The position numbers and the translations under genes were made by a program. The notes under the pieces are model-generated. The model had not been told where the DNA came from. It worked only from the letters and a program-made list of their open reading frames with translations, and made no database searches. Below are positions 59,468 to 64,000 of a DNA stretch of 64,000 bases, piece by piece. Source of the stretch: Mesorhizobium sp. ES1-4 (lineage in GTDB: Bacteria; Pseudomonadota; Alphaproteobacteria; Rhizobiales; Rhizobiaceae); contig NZ_JAIUGV010000016.1 in assembly GCF_020164745.1 (NCBI RefSeq), positions 1-64,000 of the forward strand, written 5' to 3'. The first letter of the stretch is position 1; the number at the start of each line of letters is the position of its first letter.

Positions 59468-61030
59468 TCATTCCCACTCGATTGTTCCGGGCGGCTTCGA
59501 CGTGACGTCATAGACGACGCGGTTGATGCCCCGCACTTCGTTGATGATGCGGGTGGCGGCGGCGCCTAGGAAGGCCATGTCGTAGTGGTAGAAATCTGCG
59601 GTCATGCCGTCGACCGAAGTGACGGCGCGCAGGGCGCAGACGAATTCGTAGGTGCGGCCGTCGCCCATCACGCCGACGGTCTGCACCGGCAAAAGCACGG
59701 CGAAGGCCTGCCAGATGGCGTCGTAGAGGCCGGCCTTGCGGATCTCGTCGAGATAGATGGCGTCGGCCTCGCGCAGGATCTCCAGCTTTTCGCGCGTGAT
59801 GCCGCCCGGGCAGCGGATGGCGAGGCCGGGACCCGGGAAGGGATGGCGGCCGATGAAGCTTTCGGGCAGGCCGAGTTCCTTGCCGAGCGCCCTCACCTCG
59901 TCCTTGAACAGTTCGCGCAGCGGCTCGACCAGTTGCATGTTCATGCGCTCGGGCAGGCCACCGACATTGTGGTGTGACTTGATGGTCACCGACGGGCCGC
60001 CGGTGAAGGAAACGCTCTCGATAACGTCGGGATAGAGCGTGCCCTGCGCCAGGAAATCGGCGCCGCCGAGTTTCCTGGCCTCGTCCTCGAAGACCTCGAT
60101 GAACAGCCGGCCGATGGTCTTGCGCTTCTTCTCCGGATCGGCCTCGCCTTCGAGTGCCGTGATGAACTTGTCGGAGGCATCGACCAGAATCAGCGGCAGG
60201 TTGTAGTGTTGGCGGAACATCGCCACCACGCCGGCGGCCTCGTCCTTGCGCATCAGGCCGTGGTCGACCAGGATGCAGGTCAGCTGGTCGCCGACCGCCT
60301 CGTGGATCAGCAGCGCCGCCACCGAGGAATCCACGCCGCCCGACAGCGCGCATATGACCTTGCCTTTGCCGACCTGCTTGCGGATCGCCTCGACCGCGTG
60401 CTCGCGATAGGCGCGCATCGTCCAGTCGCCCTCGATGCCGGCGATGTTGTGGACGAAATTCCTGAGCAGCCTCGCGCCATCGGGCGTGTGCACCACCTCG
60501 GGGTGGAACATGATGCCGTACATCCTGCGCTCGACATTGCCGAAGATGGCGAAGGGCGAGCTTTCCGATTTGCCGAAGACCTCGAAGCCCGGCGGCAAGG
60601 CGATGACGCGGTCGCCATGGCTCATCCAAACCTGATGGCGCTGGCCGGTGGCCCACAGGCCCTCGAACAGCGGGCTCTCCTTCTCGATCTCGACGAAGGC
60701 GCGGCCGAATTCACGGTGGTTGGAGCTTTCGGCGACGCCACCCATCTGCACGCACATGGCCATCTGCCCGTAGCAGATGCCAAGCACCGGCACCCCGGCG
60801 TCGAAGACGATCTGCGGCGCGCGTGGGCTGCCGATGTCCGACGTCGAGGCGGGACCACCCGAGAGGATCACCGCCTTCGGATTGATGCGCTTGAATGCCG
60901 CCTCGGCCGACTGGAACGGCACGATCTCGGAAAACACGCCGGCCTCACGGATGCGGCGGGCGATGAGCTGGGTAAACTGGCTGCCGAAATCGACAATCAG
61001 GACGGTGTCGGGGTGATTGGCTGTCGTCAT
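59468..61030 (-). CDS. guaA: GMP synthase (glutamine-hydrolysing)
   Basis: The 520-residue protein converts XMP to GMP. The glutamine amidotransferase domain has GGPAST, the nucleophile Cys86 in GICYGQM and HPEVVHT. The ATP-pyrophosphatase domain has the P-loop ALSGGVDSS near residue 230. The C-terminal dimerisation domain ends with KPPGTIEWE. All regions are intact and the length is normal. It is a single core-metabolism gene here. Confidence 0.97.
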   Translation of the reverse strand: MTTANHPDTVLIVDFGSQFTQLIARRIREAGVFSEIVPFQSAEAAFKRINPKAVILSGGPASTSDIGSPRAPQIVFDAGVPVLGICYGQMAMCVQMGGVAESSNHREFGRAFVEIEKESPLFEGLWATGQRHQVWMSHGDRVIALPPGFEVFGKSESSPFAIFGNVERRMYGIMFHPEVVHTPDGARLLRNFVHNIAGIEGDWTMRAYREHAVEAIRKQVGKGKVICALSGGVDSSVAALLIHEAVGDQLTCILVDHGLMRKDEAAGVVAMFRQHYNLPLILVDASDKFITALEGEADPEKKRKTIGRLFIEVFEDEARKLGGADFLAQGTLYPDVIESVSFTGGPSVTIKSHHNVGGLPERMNMQLVEPLRELFKDEVRALGKELGLPESFIGRHPFPGPGLAIRCPGGITREKLEILREADAIYLDEIRKAGLYDAIWQAFAVLLPVQTVGVMGDGRTYEFVCALRAVTSVDGMTADFYHYDMAFLGAAATRIINEVRGINRVVYDVTSKPPGTIEWE

Positions 61031-61085
61031 GGCGAGCCTTTAGAGAAAGAAATGAGTCTGCGCAATGGGTTGCGTCGCCTGACTT

Positions 61086-61754
61086 TCAGAGCGGTATCGC
61101 CTCGTCACGGCGTGAATCCGGCCGGAGCAGGCCGGAGCCGATCGCCCGTTCGAGGCTGATGACGGCGGCGGCCAGCTTTTCGTCGATGACGTGCAGATAT
61201 TCGGTCCAGTCGCCGACGTGCCTTAGCTCAGCCGCGCCGTCCGAAATGCCACGCAGCCCGATGAGAGGGATGTCGAAAAGCTGGCAGGCACGCAAGCAGG
61301 CGAAGGTCTCCATGTCGACCATGTCGGCTGTGATCGCTTCGTAGGCCGCACCGGTAATGATAGCGCCGCCAGTCGACAGCGTCGCCTCCCGGATTTCGGG
61401 AATACGCAACGGCAGCGATACAGTCACCGGAAGATCGAGAAACGGCGTCGCGCCTTTTTCGAAACCGAGCGGCGAGGCATCGATGTCGCGATAGCTCACC
61501 GACACAGCCTGGTAGATTTCGGTCTGCTCCAGGGTCCGGCTGCCAGCCGAGCCGAGCGAAACGACAAGGTCCGGCAGTGCTGTCTCCGATTTCAGCCATG
61601 ACAGTTCGGCGCCGAGCCGGACGCCAGCCTCGACTGGGCCGACCCCCGTCATCAGGGGGGTGAACAGCCGCTGCAGATGCGGGCCATATTCGGCCCGCGC
61701 CGCCATGACGAAGAGGACGTCCTTGCCGCCTATGCGCACAACGTTGGCGGTCAT
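61086..61754 (-). CDS. MTA/SAH nucleosidase-like phosphorylase
   Basis: This 222-residue member of the purine nucleoside phosphorylase/MTAN family has GVGPVEAGVRLGAEL near residue 40. The nucleoside site VDMETFACLRACQLFDIPLIGLRGISDGA near residue 150 carries the catalytic Glu and Asp. The length suits 5'-methylthioadenosine/S-adenosylhomocysteine nucleosidase. It follows guaA on the same strand in the direction of transcription of neither partner, so a functional link is not implied. Confidence 0.8.
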   Translation of the reverse strand: MTANVVRIGGKDVLFVMAARAEYGPHLQRLFTPLMTGVGPVEAGVRLGAELSWLKSETALPDLVVSLGSAGSRTLEQTEIYQAVSVSYRDIDASPLGFEKGATPFLDLPVTVSLPLRIPEIREATLSTGGAIITGAAYEAITADMVDMETFACLRACQLFDIPLIGLRGISDGAAELRHVGDWTEYLHVIDEKLAAAVISLERAIGSGLLRPDSRRDEAIPL

Positions 61755-61839
61755 GACTATCTCCTCCTGCTTGTGCTACTCGATCTTAAGTGAGCAACCG
61801 GGGCACGCCGCCTTCGGCAGTTCTCCGGTTCGTACCCTT

Positions 61840-61862
61840 TCATCGTGCCACCGGCACGATGA
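61840..61862. terminator. Perfect inverted repeat downstream of the thioesterase gene
   Basis: TCATCGTGCC and GGCACGATGA are 10-bp arms around ACC. It begins about 25 bases after the thioesterase stop (minus strand). No T-run follows on the minus strand. It may be a weak terminator or a protein-binding site. Confidence 0.4.
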
Positions 61863-61886
61863 ACTCGCATGCGGCGAACCGGCTAC

Positions 61887-62345
61887 TCACCCGGCAATCC
61901 CGTCACGGCCGACCATCGTCATCATCGTGCCGGTCATGGTGGCGATCAGCTTGGCCTCGCCGTCGGCCGCGAAGGCGTAGGCCTGGCCATCGGCGACGAT
62001 GATGGTGCGGCCGGGTTTGGTCACCGAGCCACGGAACAGGAAACGCTCGCCCCTGCCCGGCGCCAGCAAATTGACCTTGAATTCGATGGTCAGCACGCCC
62101 GAATTCTCCGGCATCAGCGAGAACGCGGCATAACCGCAGGCCGAGTCCAGCGCGGTCGAAATGACACCCGCATGAAGGAAGCCGTGCTGCTGGGTCAACG
62201 CTGCCGAATAAGGCATCTCGATCTCGATGATGCCGGGGGTCACCAATGTCAGTTCGGCGCCGATCGTCGCCATCGCCTGCTGGCGCGCGAAGGACGCCCT
62301 GACGCGATCCTCATAGTCTGGAGCCGGTACGATCTTTGCTGCCAT
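61887..62345 (-). CDS. PaaI-type hotdog thioesterase
   Basis: The protein has 152 residues from the ATG at 62345; GAAGG lies eight bases upstream. An ATG two codons before and a GTG are alternatives. The hotdog helix is HAGVISTALDSACGYAAFSLM, with the catalytic region HGFLHAGV just before and Asp in TALDSACG. The strands VLTIEFKVNLLAP complete the fold. It probably hydrolyses an acyl-CoA, possibly aromatic; the substrate is not evident. Confidence 0.85.
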   Translation of the reverse strand: MAAKIVPAPDYEDRVRASFARQQAMATIGAELTLVTPGIIEIEMPYSAALTQQHGFLHAGVISTALDSACGYAAFSLMPENSGVLTIEFKVNLLAPGRGERFLFRGSVTKPGRTIIVADGQAYAFAADGEAKLIATMTGTMMTMVGRDGIAG

Positions 62346-62443
62346 CGCCATAGCCTTCACTTTTGCCGGAAAAGCTTATCGCAGAGGCATGAGTGACAGG
62401 CAAATGCTTTTGCTGCACTGCAACAAAAACGAACCGAAGCGTC

Positions 62444-62896
62444 TTAGTTCAACCAGAGAAGCGAGGCGTTGAGCAGAGTTGCGAACGTCACCCATGCCGC
62501 ATATGGCGCGAACAGCCAGCCGGATGGCCGATCGCGATTCCAGACGCTCGCGATGAACAGCGCAATGCTGGCGAGAAGTAGCACGATGACGACCAGGGCA
62601 AGCCCCATCATTCTCGCGCCGAAGAAGGTTGGCGACCACAGGAAATTCAGGACGAGCTGAGCGCCCCAGACCTTCATGGCGGTGCCCGCCGGGTCCCCTA
62701 ACCATGTCCGCCAGCCGGCAATGGCGATCAGCACATAGAGCAGTGTCCAGGCGGGGGCGAAAACCCAGTTGGGCGGGTTGAAAGGAGGCTTGGCCAGTGA
62801 TGCATACCAGGCACCCGGCAACGTGGCGTAGCCGATCAGCAGGTCCCCGCCCAAAACCACGACCAGGAACAGCAAAAGCGATGGATATCTTTGCAA
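62444..62896 (-). CDS. tspO: TspO/MBR family membrane protein
   Basis: This 150-residue protein has five hydrophobic helices and the signature WYASLAKPPFNPPNWVFAPAWTLLYVLI, then GAQLVLNFLWSPTFFG. The start is a TTG with GAGGTG upstream; an ATG in another frame is not usable. The family binds porphyrins and tryptophan-rich ligands in the outer membrane. The key Trp residues are present. Confidence 0.93.
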   Translation of the reverse strand: MQRYPSLLLFLVVVLGGDLLIGYATLPGAWYASLAKPPFNPPNWVFAPAWTLLYVLIAIAGWRTWLGDPAGTAMKVWGAQLVLNFLWSPTFFGARMMGLALVVIVLLLASIALFIASVWNRDRPSGWLFAPYAAWVTFATLLNASLLWLN

Positions 62897-62964
62897 GCAT
62901 TCACCTCATGGCAGCGCGATTCCGCATCTGCAATTGCGGCGCCGCGGGGTCCCTGTCCGCGGCG

Positions 62965-64000
62965 TCAGTTCGCCCGGCGCAGCGCACAGAAATAAAATCC
63001 GTCGGTTCCGCTCAGAGCCGGCGAGAGCGAAATGCCGCCCAGCGCACCGAGCCGCATCGCCGCCGCATGGTCTGGAAAGCGGCTGTCCCAGAGCTGGCGA
63101 TGATCGACCGGGGAAAAACCGCCGTGCCGCTCGCGAAACGCGGCGACCTGTTCGCCGTTTTCCTCGTCGAACACCGAGCAGGTGATGTAGACCAGCAGGC
63201 CACCGGGTTTGACGTAGGTTCTGGCGGCATCGAGGATCGCCGCCTGCTCGCCCTTGCGGGCATCGAGCTGTCTCTGCGTCAGCCGCCATTTGGCGTCGGG
63301 GCGACGCCGCCAGGTGCCGCTGCCGGTGCAGGGTGCATCGACCAGCACGATGTCCATATGACTTGCCAGCGGGGCAAGCTCGGCCGGCTTGGTGGCGACC
63401 TGCACATTGCGGTTTTCCGAGCGGCGGATGCGGTCGAAGATTGGCGCCAGCCGCGCCTTTTCCGCATCGTGGGCGAAGATCTGGCCGTAATTTTCCATTG
63501 CCGCCGACAGCGCCAGCGTCTTGCCGCCGGCGCCCGCGCAGAAGTCGAGTACCTGCATGCCAGCCGTCGCGCCGGCAAGTGCGGCCGCGATCTGCGACCC
63601 CTCGTCCTGGACCTCGAACCAGCCCTTCTGGAAGGCCGGCTCAGCCTGCACGTTGGGATGTCGGCCGTCACCGTCGATCGGCGGGATGCGGATACCATAG
63701 GGCGCGATCCGCGCGGCGCTGGCACCGGTCTGCTCCAGTTCAGCCAGGACTTTGGCGCGATCGGCCTGCAGCGTATTGACCCGGATGTCGAGCGGCGGAC
63801 GCGTGGCCAGGGCGGCGCCCTCCTCGACCCATGCCTCGCCAAAGGCCCGCTCGAAAAGCGGTTCGCACCAATCGGGTATGTCGGCGCGAACCGCGGGCGG
63901 CGCGTCGGCAAGCCGGCGGTCCGCGATTGCCTGGAGTTCGGTGGCGCTTAGCAGCGGCGGTGCGAACTTGTCGCCTTCCAGCGCGGCGTTGAGCGACTGC
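62965..64000 (-). CDS. RsmB-like rRNA cytosine-5 methyltransferase (5' end beyond window)
   Basis: The visible frame runs from the window edge to 62965, about 345 residues, and lacks the start. The SAM-binding motif is VLDFCAGAGGKTLALSA. DAPCTGSGTWRR carries the PC motif that releases the product, and YITCSVFDEENGEQV supplies the catalytic Cys. These features define the RsmB/NOP2 group that makes m5C in rRNA or tRNA. The upstream part may carry the NusB-like domain of RsmB, which would settle the name. Confidence 0.9.
   Translation of the reverse strand, partial: QSLNAALEGDKFAPPLLSATELQAIADRRLADAPPAVRADIPDWCEPLFERAFGEAWVEEGAALATRPPLDIRVNTLQADRAKVLAELEQTGASAARIAPYGIRIPPIDGDGRHPNVQAEPAFQKGWFEVQDEGSQIAAALAGATAGMQVLDFCAGAGGKTLALSAAMENYGQIFAHDAEKARLAPIFDRIRRSENRNVQVATKPAELAPLASHMDIVLVDAPCTGSGTWRRRPDAKWRLTQRQLDARKGEQAAILDAARTYVKPGGLLVYITCSVFDEENGEQVAAFRERHGGFSPVDHRQLWDSRFPDHAAAMRLGALGGISLSPALSGTDGFYFCALRRAN

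Overview
This looks like chromosomal DNA from a high-GC alphaproteobacterium of the order Hyphomicrobiales, most likely a Mesorhizobium-like soil or plant-associated bacterium. The evidence is the gene content: many branched-chain-type ABC and TRAP transporters beside GntR/FCD regulators, a UDP-galactopyranose mutase with its partner glycosyltransferase, guaA, tspO, an rsmB-like methyltransferase, and repeated promoters of the alphaproteobacterial general-stress (EcfG/RpoE2) type. The genus is inferred from this content, not proven.

Bases 1-10.7 kb hold two tandem copies of a two-gene cassette, all on the minus strand. Each copy has a short DUF4347 protein followed by a giant DUF4347 protein with a collagen-like Gly-X-Thr stalk. 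The first copy's stalk runs off the window edge. In the second copy the short gene has decayed, leaving only its C-terminal domain as a separate small ORF. The two cassettes share upstream regions with direct repeats spaced 23 bp apart. Bases 11.3-16.2 kb are a glycosyltransferase patch: one three-part GT2-TPR-GT4 protein, two AT-richer GT2 genes, and several broken glycosyltransferase or methyltransferase fragments. A secreted HELGH metallopeptidase follows.

Bases 17.7-27.0 kb form a divergent uptake/catabolic locus. One arm encodes GntR, DUF3830, TIGR04076, an aldo/keto reductase, a SnoaL-like protein and a substrate-binding protein. The other encodes LivG, LivF, LivH, LivM and an FAD oxidoreductase. 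Bases 27-36.9 kb form a stress island. Six matches to GGAAC-N17-GTT precede a small secreted protein, a four-gene membrane-stress operon that starts with a 24-residue peptide, a glycosyltransferase-Glf operon, a clan GH-A hydrolase, a metallo-beta-lactamase-fold hydrolase and a NepR-like small protein. A GH43-like hydrolase lies between them. A DUF1003 protein and an IS3 remnant close the island.

Bases 38.1-46.6 kb encode a GntR regulator, a complete TRAP transporter and a complete Liv-type ABC transporter, with no catabolic enzyme. Bases 46.7-51.7 kb hold a ribose-type ABC transporter and a zinc alcohol dehydrogenase, opposite a GntR regulator with two winged-helix domains; a long inverted repeat separates them. 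Bases 52-59 kb carry LysR/NmrA and TetR/AhpD divergent pairs and a full GGDEF-EAL protein. Bases 59.4-64 kb are housekeeping genes on the minus strand: guaA, an MTA/SAH nucleosidase-like gene, a thioesterase, tspO, and an rsmB-like gene cut by the window edge. I recognised no rRNA, tRNA or CRISPR array.
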